Below, in pieces: positions 48,201 to 60,300 of a DNA stretch of 64,000 nucleotides (the stretch's first letter is position 1; each line of letters starts with the position of its first letter). This DNA comes from Umbelopsis isabellina (Eukaryota > Mucoromycota > Umbelopsidomycetes > Umbelopsidales > Umbelopsidaceae), in contig JAEPQZ010000006.1 of the NCBI GenBank assembly GCA_016758905.1, positions 558,001 to 622,000 of the forward strand, in the 5' to 3' direction. A model generated the notes under the pieces. That model saw nothing but the letters and a program-made list of their open reading frames with translations. It had not been told where the DNA came from and did no database searches. The position numbers and the translations under genes are program-made.

Positions 48201-49536
48201 TCATACGATTTATCACATTCTTCACAAGGACGACGTGATTTCAGTAGGATTTCAACGGAAACGATACATTCCGGTCTCTACCGAACACGTATTGGCTTGA
48301 ACACATACAAAAGCGGTGTTTGGCGCTATGCTTTCAACCGCTTAGCGGATGAAGTTTATACCAATCCCTCTACACCTTATACACCTGATCATTATCCCAT
48401 TATCTTGGAGCAAAAGGTCTTACAAAGAGCTAGCGCCAAGTTTGTGACCAAGCATAATGAGCAGCGTATGATGTGCGTTGGCGACTCACTCGACTCGGGC
48501 GAAATTAATCCATTACGTATGGAGTTCGTTGGACAAGCTCCCTTCTCGGCAAGTATTCGAGTTCGCCATCAAGGCGATACACACGGTCGTATGCATCACT
48601 TGGAGGATATCCAAACTACCAAATACGACTTGAGGCTACCATATGAACTTCAAGTTCCTGGCGAATACGATATTGAAATCCAAAGCGTTTCAGATGCAGC
48701 TGGTTGTCAGAGCTCTAGTCTTGGACCAAATGCTATCATCAAAGTCCTGGCTTTAGATATCGCTACTATCATCCCAGTGGATCAGTCCACCGAACATTGT
48801 GTTGGAGACCAACTAGAGTTTACATTGTCGGGAGTTGGTCCGTTCACTATAAGTAAGAGTTACTTCCATATCAAGGATTTTACTGAACATTATCAATGAG
48901 ATATATGTTATAGACCGATTGAGACTAACATGATTGTAATTCATTGCACAGACTATCAATTCAACGGCAGACCTGAAAAGATACAATCGCCTTCATCAAG
49001 ATTGAGCACTCTGGCTGATAAGCCTGGTAACTTTACCATTATGTCTGTTGGTGATCAGCGCAACAAATGCCGCTCCTACCCAAGGGATCTTTCCAAGATC
49101 ATCCATGAAATCCCATCTACGCGTGTCAGCGCTGGCAAAGACACTTACGAAAATATACGGGAAGGTAACTTTTGATTAAAGTGAATGATATCTTTGACTG
49201 TTTGCAAATGTACTGATTCCTCTATCGTAGGCGATACGTCTCAGGCCGTTGTAGACCTGATTGGAACACCGCCATTTGATTTTGAATGGAGAAGATATGA
49301 GCTCGTATGGGACAGTAAACACAAAAGACATAGCAAAGGAAAGGTTATGGAGTCTCACATGGTACATGGCATGGAGAGCCACAGATACTACATCAGCATC
49401 TCCGAACCAGGAACCATTGAGGTGAGTATATTGATAGATCAATGAATAGGTAAAGAAGCTTTCTTTTACTAAGTATGAATTATCGTAGATTGTTTCCGTG
49501 AAAGATCGATATTGCCAATACCCACGATCACAATAG
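45230..49536 (+). CDS. POM152: Nucleoporin Pom152
   Basis: Pore membrane protein forming the lumenal ring of the nuclear pore complex. It starts MTTSTITPRRTKSHAASRAL, a basic pore-side tail. Three hydrophobic stretches follow: WAVAIFGLLQAVKVVDLVHL, ISYLFALWIVKIPWLQF and LVLALFVLITNPIIFALPSA. The long lumenal part is a series of Ig-like repeats: each has a cyst(e)ine motif such as FTCPSAEFLPLPRRDYC, VCRVVQPPLPEVRLD, RTCIGEGVDLDVEVGG, PVCEGTDDSVNVHLSG, MMCVGDSLDSGEINPL and EHCVGDQLEFTLSGVGPF, typically C.GD..... followed by .G..PF. It ends KDRYCQYPRSQ. About a dozen exons with short introns; roughly 1,250 residues, near the yeast length. Confidence 0.95.
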
Positions 49537-50161
49537 AAACCTCGCCATATTGATTTTATTTTTAAACGTAAGCAATCTATAGCAATGCTAGATTTTTCCA
49601 GTGCACGGTCATCCCTTTGACTCACTATTGCTACCTTTTCTTCGTACTATCCTCAGTAGCCCGAACTGATGCATGTAAATAAATAAAAGCTAAAATCAGT
49701 ATCAAGGAGGAGTCCAATCCCAATTTTATCCTCAATTGCTGCTTTACTCCATGAGTACCTGAGTCGGTTCCTTAGACGTGAGCATACCCAATGTCAGGGG
49801 CTGCTGCCACCTTTTTGACATAAGCTGACATAAAGTAAATCCATCAAGTCCAGGTTTGCTTGGCATAGCAAATAATGATTTATTGGGAATAATAAAGAAT
49901 AGTGATGGGCTGCCATTTTGGGGAGAGGAAAGAACTACAAGGAACAGAATGGTATTTACAAAAGAAAGAATAACGGGAAAGTTGATTTTTGGATCTAGCT
50001 TCAGCGAATATTCCACGATATATGTTCATTATATATGCCTTCCATTATTGTTTTTGGAGGTGGGAAGGCGAGGTGGCTCGAGAGGTCGAGAGAGATGAGA
50101 GAGAGAGGAAAGATAGCATAAGCGGACAATGCTATGGTCCATTCATTTATGGTTACATTCT
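49537..50161. other. Convergent 3' ends, POM152 and regulator-like gene
   Basis: About 625 bases. Contains a GA-rich block at 50060-50115 (GAGAGGTCGAGAGAGATGAG region). No gene supported. Confidence 0.5.
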
Positions 50162-52101
50162 TCAGTGTGGTTGCCCATTGTTCCGTTCGCGCAGGTAAGC
50201 GGTTAATGGTTGAGCAAGTAGTTCTTGTGGCAGATAAGAAGGTTCTAAGGCAGGTGAACGGTAATGCGATTGCGGTTGCGCTGGTTCGCTGTAATGCTCA
50301 TGCGGGTGAGGAGATGGATACATGTTCGTAAAAGTCATGCTACCGCGGCGCCGACCGTTGCCATATTCTGAATCATCTCCGTTCCCATTAGTAACTTCAT
50401 TGCGTGGTGCTGGTGATCGATTGTATGATGGTTGAGCATATTTTCTATTTCGATCCGGCCCATGGTTGTATATGGCTGTGGGAGTAGGGGAGTTTTGTGG
50501 ATGTTGAAAGTGATGTCCTCGGTCTATTTGATCATCCGAGATCATTTGGTTCTTCAACTAAAATGTCACGCCAAACATTAATTATCATACTTCACAGATC
50601 CCTTCTATACCCAAAGTAATGTAATCTCCACATTGCTTACCGACGCCCTCCGCGTGATATCCATGTAAATAGTGTAACTAATATAAGCGTGCATTGCATT
50701 TCTTTTCACCTTTGGACTTTGTTTCTATTGAGATTGTGAGCCTCATGAGATTGCTCAGAAATTCCCCAACATAATTATATTTCAACTTACCATGATATAA
50801 TACTTTTGTGTATGGTTGGCCGCCGACATGGATGACTTTCGACTTCGAGGTGGTGCTCCAATATGGTTGTTAAATTGCCTTTGTTGACTACTATTGGAAG
50901 CTTGGGTCATATGGTCGTAATGGTATGCATCATAATTAAACCTGTGATCCTTCCTGGTACGGTATGGATCATCCTGCGAGTTTCGGTATACGGCCCTGCC
51001 GTTCTGATATGCTACTCATTGAATTTGAACATTAAGTTTGGTTAAATAGTCTATGTTTAGCAAGAATGGAGTAGTTACTAACTTGTGTTATGGGTATCTG
51101 GATGGTCATATTCTGGCACAGGCGCATAACGTGGGGGCATTGCTATGCAAGATTGAATGATGAAAAGTGAAAATTATAAGGTAAGTGTGATGTCAGTTGG
51201 GTTGAAAGTATTCGAGCTGTAAAGCTGTATAGTTCGTCTTACAATGATCTACGTTGTTACTAATCGATGAGCGCTTATTAGGCATGGGATAGTTATCGTT
51301 GTCCATGGGACGCTTGTATGTAGCCGGTGGAGATGTCTGATAATGCCCACGAGGTTTCCGTCCGCTAAAACCTGATGCACGATAACTCGACATTTCCTGC
51401 TTAACTCGATATTAGCTGTGCTAACTTGCATGAAATAATCCTACTAAGATTCACACTCTTACCATGGGTGTTATATCTGGAGATTCTGGTTGAGTTGAGG
51501 ATGACGCAGACGGACGATCTTCGGCTAATGAGGAATCCAGAATATTGTTAACATTCGGCAACATTTATTCATGGCAATTTTTAATGGTATTCATGACTTA
51601 CAAAGCAGGTTATGTATCGACATGGAAGATGATGAAGGACGTTTCTTATGCTATAATCGATGAAAACGAATATTATGAGTACCATGGTCTCAAGTGATAT
51701 ACAGCTTCTCAGAATGAGCTGATGTGAGTCGCGATAATAGACATGTCCTGGACACTTGCGGAAGGAGCGTGATGCGAAATACGGAGTGTCGTAAAATATA
51801 GAAACGATTGGCGCTAGTGTAAATTCGAACTGGACATATATAAAGAATAGAAATTTACGATATTTCGTACCTCATTGTTGTGCATCGGTTGCGAATAAAG
51901 ACTTCCCACCGAGTGATTTCTGTGGTGTTTAGACATTGATTCCATAGCGATAGCAGCTGCTTCTAATTCCTGATGATCTTTGGATGGCTTGTGGCTATTA
52001 GCTAGCGATATCAAGATGGAGCCAGCTTCTATAGCATCTGCTTGCCGGGAAGCTAAGTTGTCTTCCAATAAATTAGGGGAAGTTGATGGCGTTGGATCCA
52101 T
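50162..52101 (-). CDS. Disordered regulator-like protein, unknown family
   Basis: Not recognised. It starts MDPTPSTSPNLLEDNLASRQ, then ADAIEAGSILISLANSHKPS, a helix of the EA..I.ISLA type, and later KKRPSSSSMSIHNLL, a Ser block ending in a SIxNLL motif. Further exons read ITPMEMSSYRASGFSGRKPR, YKRPMDNDNYPMPNKRSS, MPPRYAPVPEYDHPD, RTRKDHRFNYDAYHYDHMTQ and GAPPRSRKSSMSAANHTQKY. The last exon is rich in His, Pro, Tyr and Asn and ends RNNGQPH. Basic clusters (KRP, RRRGS) could serve as nuclear signals. Eight or more exons. The composition fits a transcriptional co-regulator, but this is a guess from composition. Some inner exon borders are uncertain. Confidence 0.6.
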
Positions 52102-52876
52102 ATAAAACGAAGAGAAAAGTATATGGGAAGAAGTTCTGGTGAAAACGACGAAAAGAGAGAGAGAAAAGAGGGAAGGAAATAATCCTCTAAATATAATATA
52201 TATATGTTATAATATGGTAAAGGTCGACTTAACAAGCCTGCACTTACAGGACTGTATGATGACAGCATGAAGGAACGACCAATACACATGTTAACCCCCC
52301 ATCGCATGTGTGCCAGAAACCTCCCCCCAACATCCCTTCATCGAGTTCAGGGCCACTGTTTATCAAATACAATTCTTGAAAAAGCATGGCGACTCTTAGA
52401 AACCTCTCGGGTGGCCACTATATTGTGCATTTTCTTGGCCTATTTGCATATCTCAAGTACCACGTTACACTTACATATGGCTGTTGCGCCCCCTCAGAGA
52501 TTTGCTGAGTGGCACCTGCAGCTGCCTGTTGTGGGACAAGACGCGCCCTGCTTTATGTCTGTAGTCATTGCATTATTGTAAAATTTATATACCATTTAAA
52601 TCACCAACTAAGGTTCAAGCCTTTTGTTTGCTTTGTTTTTCTGCCTGTGCGGCGATTATGAACATGTTCACTTTCTCTGTCTCACGACAGACACGCGCGT
52701 GTGTTTGTGTATGGGAGTGCCTCTTTTTGGTCTCAAGGTTCGACTCACATGCTGCCATTTGCGTATTTATACATGTTTCCAATGTGCAACACTTGATACA
52801 TAATAGTATTTACTTGATTGAGATAGGTAGCTTTTTATTGTTGTCTCGCTCTATGACCACTAAAACATATTTTTAC
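52102..52876. other. Intergenic, regulator promoter and eS19 3' end
   Basis: About 775 bases. Pyrimidine-rich with C runs at 52294-52299 and 52322-52328. A plus-strand open frame (52267-52581, ATG start) reads as low-similarity sequence and is not supported. Confidence 0.5.
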
Positions 52877-53714
52877 TTATTCGTCGTCTTGCTCAATAAG
52901 GGTCATGGCAATACGATCAAGATCACGTCGTCCGTCTTGGGAGATGCTACGGCCACTATTGAAAAATAATCATTGATTTAGTGAAATGTTAAAATCAGCA
53001 GAATATTACAAAAATGATAATTACCCGTTGTTGTCCTTCTCGAGAACGTTGACCTTCTCAAGGGCCTGGAGGACCTTGCGTTGGACGGAGCCGGAGGCTT
53101 GGACGTGGTGAGATGGGCGAGAGCCACGGTTGACACGACCGCCGTGAACCTTTCGGAGAGCACCAACACCAACGCTCTTGCGGAGGTAGATGTGGCGAGC
53201 AACAGAGGCTATAGAACGATAGAAAAAACGAGGAAAAAAAAAAGAGGGAAAAAAGGTCAGTATGGCACTATAACAAGATCGTATTATTTGTTGATATATC
53301 TCACCAGCATGGACGTAGAACCAATCGGGGTCATAAGGAGCAAGCTCCTTGTAAGTGCCAGTCTTGACAATATCGACCCACTTGGGGACTTCGAGCTTGC
53401 CAGTGCGCTTGAGGTAAGCGGCATAGGCCTTAACGAACTCTAGAGAAAAGAAAAAAATACATTAGATTCCATTACTATGCTAGTTGCAACGCAGACTGGT
53501 TTGCCGCTGAAATGTGTTCGAATTTAGTACGCAGACGTATTTCTAGTTGCATCTACCACCCCATCTTCTACAGCAAACACTGCTTGTATGTCGATGGGTG
53601 GCTTAGATCTCGAACTCGAGCACATGTTCAGGAACCAGTCAGGTTCAATGCTATTGAAATCAGTTGACCGTTCTTACCGTGAGCGTTGACGTCCTTAACG
53701 GTGATACCGGCCAT
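52877..53714 (-). CDS. RPS19: 40S ribosomal protein eS19
   Basis: Small-subunit ribosomal protein needed for 18S rRNA 3' maturation. Exon 1 is MAGITVKDVNAH; the next reads EFVKAYAAYLKRTGKLEVPK and WVDIVKTGTYKELAPYDPDW, then FYVHA/ASVARHIYLRKSVGV, GALRKVHGGRVNRGSRPSHH and ALEKVNVLEKDNNGGRSISQ, ending TLIEQDDE. All family blocks are present at about 145 residues. Four exons; the first intron (about 235 bases) is the longest, as is common in fungal ribosomal protein genes. I saw no snoRNA boxes in it. A 19-base near-perfect palindrome lies about 70 bases upstream of the start. Confidence 0.97.
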
Positions 53715-54130
53715 GATTGAATTCAAGTGGGTTAATAAGGAGGAAGAGAAAGAATCTACTACTGTAGCCACTGCGAACGATTTTTGCTCAGAGCAAAAAT
53801 TTTGCACCCAATCCTTAGCTCCCGACGTCATTGACTATAAAATGTTTCTCACAAATTTACTTTTATCATACATAGCTGCTGAAGCTCCACAAGCAACAAG
53901 CAATTCCTAAGTACTTGAATTAATAGACCGAATATTAATAAGATCAAAGGTGAATCATATTATCTCAAATATTTTGGTATACTGAAGCAGTTAGCATCAA
54001 AAATTAGTTGCACAGTTTGTTTTTACTTTTTTCAAGGAGTCACTTGTTGGAAGGTTATGTTTGAAAACCTAGAACGAAAGTCAGGCTAGATATCAAGTAG
54101 AACTACATAGTCACTACAGCCTGAAGCATT
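53715..54130. promoter_or_regulatory. eS19 promoter region
   Basis: About 415 bases between the eS19 start and the exchanger stop. The only clear element is the inverted repeat at 53781-53799. Confidence 0.5.
53781..53799. repeat. Palindrome, 9-bp arms
   Basis: TTTTTGCTC A GAGCAAAAA: two perfect 9-base arms with a single-base centre, 67-85 bases upstream of the eS19 ATG. Could be a dimeric protein site; no factor is identified. Confidence 0.6.
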
Positions 54131-55853
54131 CTAGTTGCTGGGATGGAAAAGGAAAGCAATAGCAATGATTGTATATGCAATCTATAAATATGCGGAGTTG
54201 GTAAGCTATTATAATTGTGCGCAAGTTGTTAGAGCAAATATCAAGTAGACCTACCAGCAGCATAGCACCTTCCAGCCAGTTACTTTTTCCATCAGCAATC
54301 AGATAGTTAACAATTAAAACACTAGCAAACAAAACAACTGTCTCAAAATCCTCGAAGAACAAAGTCATGGGCTGACCGATAATCCAACCGCCAATGACTA
54401 GCATTGGAGTGACTAGGAGACCAATTTGAAGTGAGGATGAGATAGCAATGCCGATACAAAGGTTCATCTTATCTTTCAAGGCGAATGTGACTGAGCTCAC
54501 ATGCTCTGCGGCGTTTCCAACAATAGGGAGAAGAATGATACCGACAAATGTTTCATTGATGCCCCAGCGTTCTACAATGCCTTCAATACTGGAAACACGC
54601 TGCAGTTTAGCAAGATCATAATAGTATTATAGAATATAGAATTAGTAACCTACCTGCCAACCAAAAACTCTGCGTGTAATGAGACAAGGGCAGCGACAAC
54701 TATCAACCTATAACGCTTGTAAATAAAATTGATCGGATCAAAGAAAACATTGAAAGGTAGGTATATACGTACAGAGCAAATGAAAACACAAGTGTGGTTT
54801 GCGGTTGCTCCTCATCATCAGGCTCGTCTTCGTACAGATGATTATGAGTTCTCAACTAGTCAAATGAACAGTGTTACAAATTGTTCCAAAACGCGTCAGA
54901 ATGATCCTCTTGCTAACCTGGAACAACAAAAACAAAATATAGATGATCAAAAGACAAATAGCCGTCGCGTGACTAAGATTGAGAATACCGGCAGCTCGCT
55001 CTTCGCCGTTTGATGAAGTGGCACTGAATGCAGCAGGGATGAGAAGGGATAGTACTGTCAGAGCCAGGAGAGAGGAAGATGTTTGTGCAGCTGAAAATAC
55101 AATCTTTTATGAGATGAAGTACATGCTTATAAGATGTTGTGGGCAATGCATACCTGTAACATTGAACTCTTGTTCAGGATAGTATATACCACCCAGAAAG
55201 AAGCAGAATCCCAATACCTTATTTGAGAAAAAAATTCAAGATCGAAATCAAGTCGCTCGAAACAATAATTGTGTAGAACCTACGAGTAGAATGTTTGAAA
55301 GTATAGACCCGAGAACAGAAGCTGGAAACCAAGCAACAATTAAGCAAACTGAGGCGCTTTAAACTTTGCAAATGCCATTACATACCTTGAACAACACGAA
55401 TCAGGCCCTTGTTGAGAGCAATAAAGCCTAAAATAAGTTCAACAGCACTGTTTAAAAGTTAATTTTTCTGGTCTATGTGCGCAAAGACGGTCGGATAATA
55501 TTACTGACTTTCCAAATGTGGAGTTCAGCAGTGCTCCTACAGTAGAGCCGGTTCGAAGTGCAAGTTCCTCGGTTGCTGTTGAAAAATTGTTAGCAAAACA
55601 GTTGATGCGAAGCTGCTCAACCCAGTCACTCACCAATTCCGAGAAGTTTTGCCAGCGGAATAATGGCAATGAAGTTCAATGAGAACACTACTGTATCTGA
55701 CCATTCCAACCATGAGGCAACAAAAGCCACAGGAATGATTATCAAGAAGACATTAAAATACGAAGATAGAAGCGTGAACTTGAAAGAAGAGACAAATGTT
55801 GGTTGCTCGGACGACGTTTCGTTATTGCCAAGCAATGGTGCTCGTTCACTCAT
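54131..55853 (-). CDS. Vacuolar Ca2+/H+ exchanger (CAX family)
   Basis: Antiporter that loads cytosolic Ca2+ into the vacuole using the proton gradient. It starts MSERAPLLGNNETSSEQPTF. LAKLLGIATEELALRTGSTV, then GALLNSTFGNAVELI and QGSVLGSILSNILLVLGFCF form the first alpha repeat; ERWGINETFVGIILLPIVGN, then AAEHVSSVTFALKDKMNLCI and GIAISSSLQIGLLVTPMLV the second. Both carry the GN-A-E core. About eleven helices; an acidic loop (LYEDEPDDEEQP) lies between the halves. It ends IIAIAFLFHPSN. Ten or so exons. It resembles yeast Vcx1 in length and layout. Confidence 0.95.
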
Positions 55854-56080
55854 TTTGTTTTTAATGTTTACAGCACTCAGCAGGTAAGACAGCAATTTAT
55901 GGAAACAGACACATCGGGGAAACAAAATTCGCGTGCAAAGAGTCGGAAGATCGACATCTTTCAAAAGTCATATATTTTCAGTATTAGAGTATAAAGGAGG
56001 AAAGAAAAAAGCAAAAGCGGATAGGGCAATAAGAAACTATATGTGTTTCTGAGAATATGTACATTTCGTCTGCGTGAGAT

Positions 56081-56353
56081 TTAATCATCAAACACAGCGT
56101 TGACAGAGGGTGAGAAAGTACTGTTTTCATCAACTACGTGATGTTCAGTAACGACATAGCCGTTGGAATGAACCTCGTCCTTCTCGGCGTTATACATGGC
56201 GTGCATATCCGAATGACTTGATACTGGAACGGTAGTTGCAGTAGTGGAAGTATGAGGAGTGCTTGGGATCATTGAGTAGGGTCTTGAAACCAAAGAGGCA
56301 GTCTGCCTTGGGTTAAAGACACGGATTTGTTGGACAAAAGTTCTCATGGACAT
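56081..56353 (-). CDS. Small protein with mitochondrial-type N-terminus
   Basis: A 90-residue single-exon frame. It starts MSMRTFVQQIRVFNPRQTAS and continues LVSRPYSMI: Arg/Gln/Ser-rich with no acids over 29 residues and a possible processing site near RPYS, a typical mitochondrial presequence. The remainder is Thr/Ser/His/Val-rich (PHTSTTATTVPVSSHSDMHA) and ends FSPSVNAVFDD. No family is recognised. The start is set at the first ATG after a plausible leader; the frame is open further upstream but without need. Confidence 0.55.
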   Translation of the reverse strand: MSMRTFVQQIRVFNPRQTASLVSRPYSMIPSTPHTSTTATTVPVSSHSDMHAMYNAEKDEVHSNGYVVTEHHVVDENSTFSPSVNAVFDD

Positions 56354-57386
56354 TTTAAGAGAGAGGTGAATGTTTGAAAGTGTTCGTTTGAATAATAATG
56401 ATCCATTGTGAATGTTCAGCCTTTTATATTGCTGAGCTGCTGCCACATCAAATTTTGGGGTTTGAACCAGAACAAAATGTGTGCACCGCGGACCGGATTC
56501 CAAATGGGGAAAGCTACCCCGTCACTCACACACCCAAAAGCTGAAACTCTCCCTATTCTAAGGCATCGCAAAAATCTAGAAGCACCTGGATGCATACTGC
56601 AGCACTGTCCCAACCTACTCAATCATACCAGAATTCTGAAAAATGTGATATTGACATAGTCTTACCATCGAAAGGTGTGACCAAAAGAGCCTCGCTGATT
56701 TTATTGGCTGTCACAATCATTCCCAGAAATTGTCGTCCCATTGGATGAAATCTGTGCGTATTCCTCAAACTAGAAAATTTTGGGCTGAAAAATATTGCTG
56801 CTAAAGCGACCGTAGTGCATTGATAAGAGCTGAGAAATACGATCATTTACAAATATATTGTAGTGATTTATCATTTCATTCCCTTGAGTGCAGCCAAAAA
56901 CAATTGATGCCCTAGTCAGACAAATCATATTTTCATATGCGTGAGATATTTCTAGACATGACAAAGCAACCATGAGTCAAAATCATGAGTAGATGAAAAA
57001 CCATTTGTCATTATGATGAGATCAATAGTCTAGCGTTGATAATGAGGCAGCAAGTTTGAGACTGCATTGCTGTTACTGTAATTAAAATTTGTAGACTATC
57101 ATTGTGCAGTTTGTTGGCTATCCGATTGTACCTGAGTGTCTCGTTGAACGGAATCGCCATGGGTATTTCGGACTGTCACTTGATTGGTGGTAAAATTGAA
57201 TTCCCTCAACATGGCGGTGGCACTTTTCGTGGCTGCCCTACCTAACTAATTGTATCATAAAAAGATAATCATCTGTCACGTAACGTTGTGCCTTCGATCA
57301 CGTGGTGACTTTGTGAGCTTTCTCTGACACCGCCAGAAAAATGCAGGACCAAGAGCGCGCGAGCCCTTCAATGCACTGATATATAT
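56354..57386. other. Intergenic about 1 kb, TFC4 promoter side
   Basis: Divergent gap. Contains ATCACGTG (E-box, Cbf1/CDEI-like) at 57297-57304, about 83 bases before the TFC4 ATG, and a run of TA repeats just before that ATG. Short open frames at 56408-56659 and 56619-56846 lack support. Confidence 0.5.
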
Positions 57387-60300
57387 ATGCCGGCCACAAG
57401 AAGATCGACTCGCACAAGGATCAGCCAAACTATATCGGAAACTAGTGTGCCCGCACAAGGTGATGCCACTCCTGAAGACGATGTTATGGCACAAGCTGAA
57501 AGTGAATTGGAACTGGATTTAGCTCTGGAAGAAGAAGTTTTCTCTGGCGATAGTGACTACTACCAACCGTCGGAGGACGAAGATGCCGAATTACAACAAG
57601 ATCTTCTAGACATGGAGCTGGAGGAGGAAGGAGAGGATGCTAACAACGCCAGCCAAGAGGATGATAATGATGAGGAGGAACGCAACGAACGCGAATTAGA
57701 GTAAGAAACTTTGTTTAAATCAAAGCATGATATGTACTGGATCTATAACTCGAAATATGATATTTTCAAGGGCAATAATGGCAGCAGCGACATCAAACAG
57801 TTTGGGGGATATGGTAGATACTGGGGACCTCAATGATATTTGGGCCGCTGGCGATGAAGACCTTGCGGATTTCGAGGAAAATTTGGCAAGGACGGCTGGT
57901 ATTGGTAAAGCGAAACTCAGAAAAGGAAAAGGCAGAGGCAGGAAGGGACCGCGTGATCATCCGTTGACGCCAGAAATCAAAGCGATGCTTGGTGATGCAA
58001 ATCAGCATTATGTCAATGCGGAGTATGCGGAAGCAATTAAACTGTACCAAGAAATCATCACTCAAGACCGCATGGTACATAGTGCTTGGGTAAACCTTGG
58101 AATGATTCAAGACGAGTTGGGTCGCCCAGATAAAGCATTGCAGTTTAAGATCCTGGCTGCATGCATACAACCTAAGGATGTTGATGTGTGGAAATCGCTA
58201 GCCTCTTCATCAATGTAAGTGACGTCTACGTAAGAGTGGCAGATAACACAAATGGTGTATCTAAGCAAGCTTTGCTGTTCATTAGAGAGTTGGGGGTTCG
58301 TCATCAAGCAATCTTCTGTCTAAAGAAAATTCTTTCGTTAGATCCAGCTGACAAGGACGCGCTTTGGGACCGCTCATTTTTGTTGAAAGAAGATGGCAAA
58401 ATAGATGCAGCCATTCGAGGCTTCAATCAGTTGCTAGCTTTGACACCACACCATGTCAAAGTCATAGATGAACTCGCAAAGCTGTACCGAAGCAAAGAGA
58501 ATATGGACAAGGCAATTGAGTTGTATGAGCAGGCTATGGACTACCATTTCGAAAGAGATGACATGAATGATGATGGCAACGATGAAAACAAATTCCGATA
58601 TACCGAAATCAACATGCTCACCGAATTGTACATCATGGTTGGAGAGTATGAAAAGGCTCTTATGTGCATAAAATACGGAGTCATGTATCTCCAGCGACGT
58701 ATTGATGATATCGATTGGCAAACTGGCTTAGATCCTGCTGATGAAGATGAAGAATTCGATCTAGACCCCAAAGACCCCGAAACTATAGAGTTTGCCAACT
58801 TTCCTGTGGAATTAAGGGCACGAATGGCAGTATGTCGAATTCATCTCGATTATATCGACATTGCCAAGGTGAGATGACAAGCATTTGAAGTTTGCGTTTT
58901 AATCTTTTAACTGAACATATGTGAGTAAATCAGAAACATACTGAATACGTGACAAGATACCCTGTAAAACAATATAGCGATCTATACCATGAGATTGCGG
59001 CAGCTTACATGGAAAAAGGGAAACACGACCTTGCACTTGAGCTGTTGCAAAAGATTGTAGACGAAGAAGAGGTATGTTTCCAGATGGAAACTAATGTTAC
59101 GTTGCAAATAAAACCTAACAATTGTAGGCTGTGGATGTCGATGTCTTAATCCGGTCTGGAGACTGCTACCGTGAAGTGGGTGAGCTAGAGACAGCTATTG
59201 AGTTCTATACCGCCGGTAAGTATAGTCAAATCCGTATTGTTGTAGCATAAAGTATTGCATCTAACACCTCATTTTGTAGTTCTTGAGGAACAAGACCAGA
59301 ATCTTGATGTCATGATGGCCCTGGCCCAAGTATATGAAGAAACCGGAGAAGAAGAGAAAGCCTTTGACTTGGTTACACATGGTAATTGCCTATATGTCTG
59401 TAAGATTATAGTTAGGGAGAGCCGTTAATTCGAGTTGATAGTTATGAGGTTGAATAGAGAGGCTCGAAGATTACAAGAGTTGGAAAATAACAACTCTATG
59501 GCGGCAATGTCTCCAGCGCACGACGTCACAGGTGTTGGCTCTATATTTGATGAAATTGGTATATCAGATCAAGCTCGAATGGCACAGAGTAGGATAAGAA
59601 ATGACAGAAAAGCTAGAGAAAGGCAACTCGAAGAAGAGAAAACAGAAACAACAAAGCGATCTTTTGCGAGTTTACACGAGTTTAAGAAGCGCATGGAGGC
59701 TAGCAACGGTACTGATAGCCAAGCTGCCTCCTATTATATGGAAGAAGCAAGGTCCTTGTGGGAGGACTTTAGTCGTGTAAAAGCTCTTTTCCCAGCTGAT
59801 AAGGTAATTGACTGGATACAACTACAAGCTCTCGAGGTTATATTAACTTTCACTGTATTTAGTCCAAAAAATTTACTGGATTCAGATCTAAGAGGCTCAG
59901 TGGCAGACATGAAACTGATGCTGATATAGAGAGTGAATTACACAAAATGGTCAGCCGGCTGGCTAGTACCATCAAAAGAAAAGATTCCGCTGAAGATAGA
60001 GAAGCACTAGAATTGCTGCAAGAAGAACAAAAAGAACTGGAAGAAAGATATAGAAAGATGGCCGGTGACTCCAGCTTTCGTGGTATCAGCTTTGGTGAAT
60101 GGTTGCAGTCCTTCATTAACGTAGGTGTTCGCATCTGTTCAATGACTCAACTGTACTTCTCTGACCTTCTTGCCATATGAAAAGTACTGCTTTTTGCTTA
60201 CAAATTCTGGTCAAGCCGCTAAAGCTTATGAGCTACTTAATCAACTCGGTGACGCCAACGTATTTTATCATGATCCACAGCGTCGCCTCGGTATCAAATT

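Noticed and set aside
52267-52581. Plus-strand 104-codon frame with ATG
   Set aside because: No family features, no splice or promoter support, and it lies in the promoter of the regulator-like gene.
52734-52746. GGTTCGACTC, resembling the B box of a tRNA
   Set aside because: The flanking bases do not form a T stem and no A box or acceptor stem is found around it.
53450-53675. snoRNA in the first intron of RPS19
   Set aside because: I looked for C (RTGATGA) and D (CTGA) boxes in order with closing stems; CTGA occurs but no C box precedes it.
56408-56659. Plus-strand 83-codon frame in the 1-kb gap
   Set aside because: No recognisable features, and a minus-strand frame of similar length covers the same bases; both look like chance.
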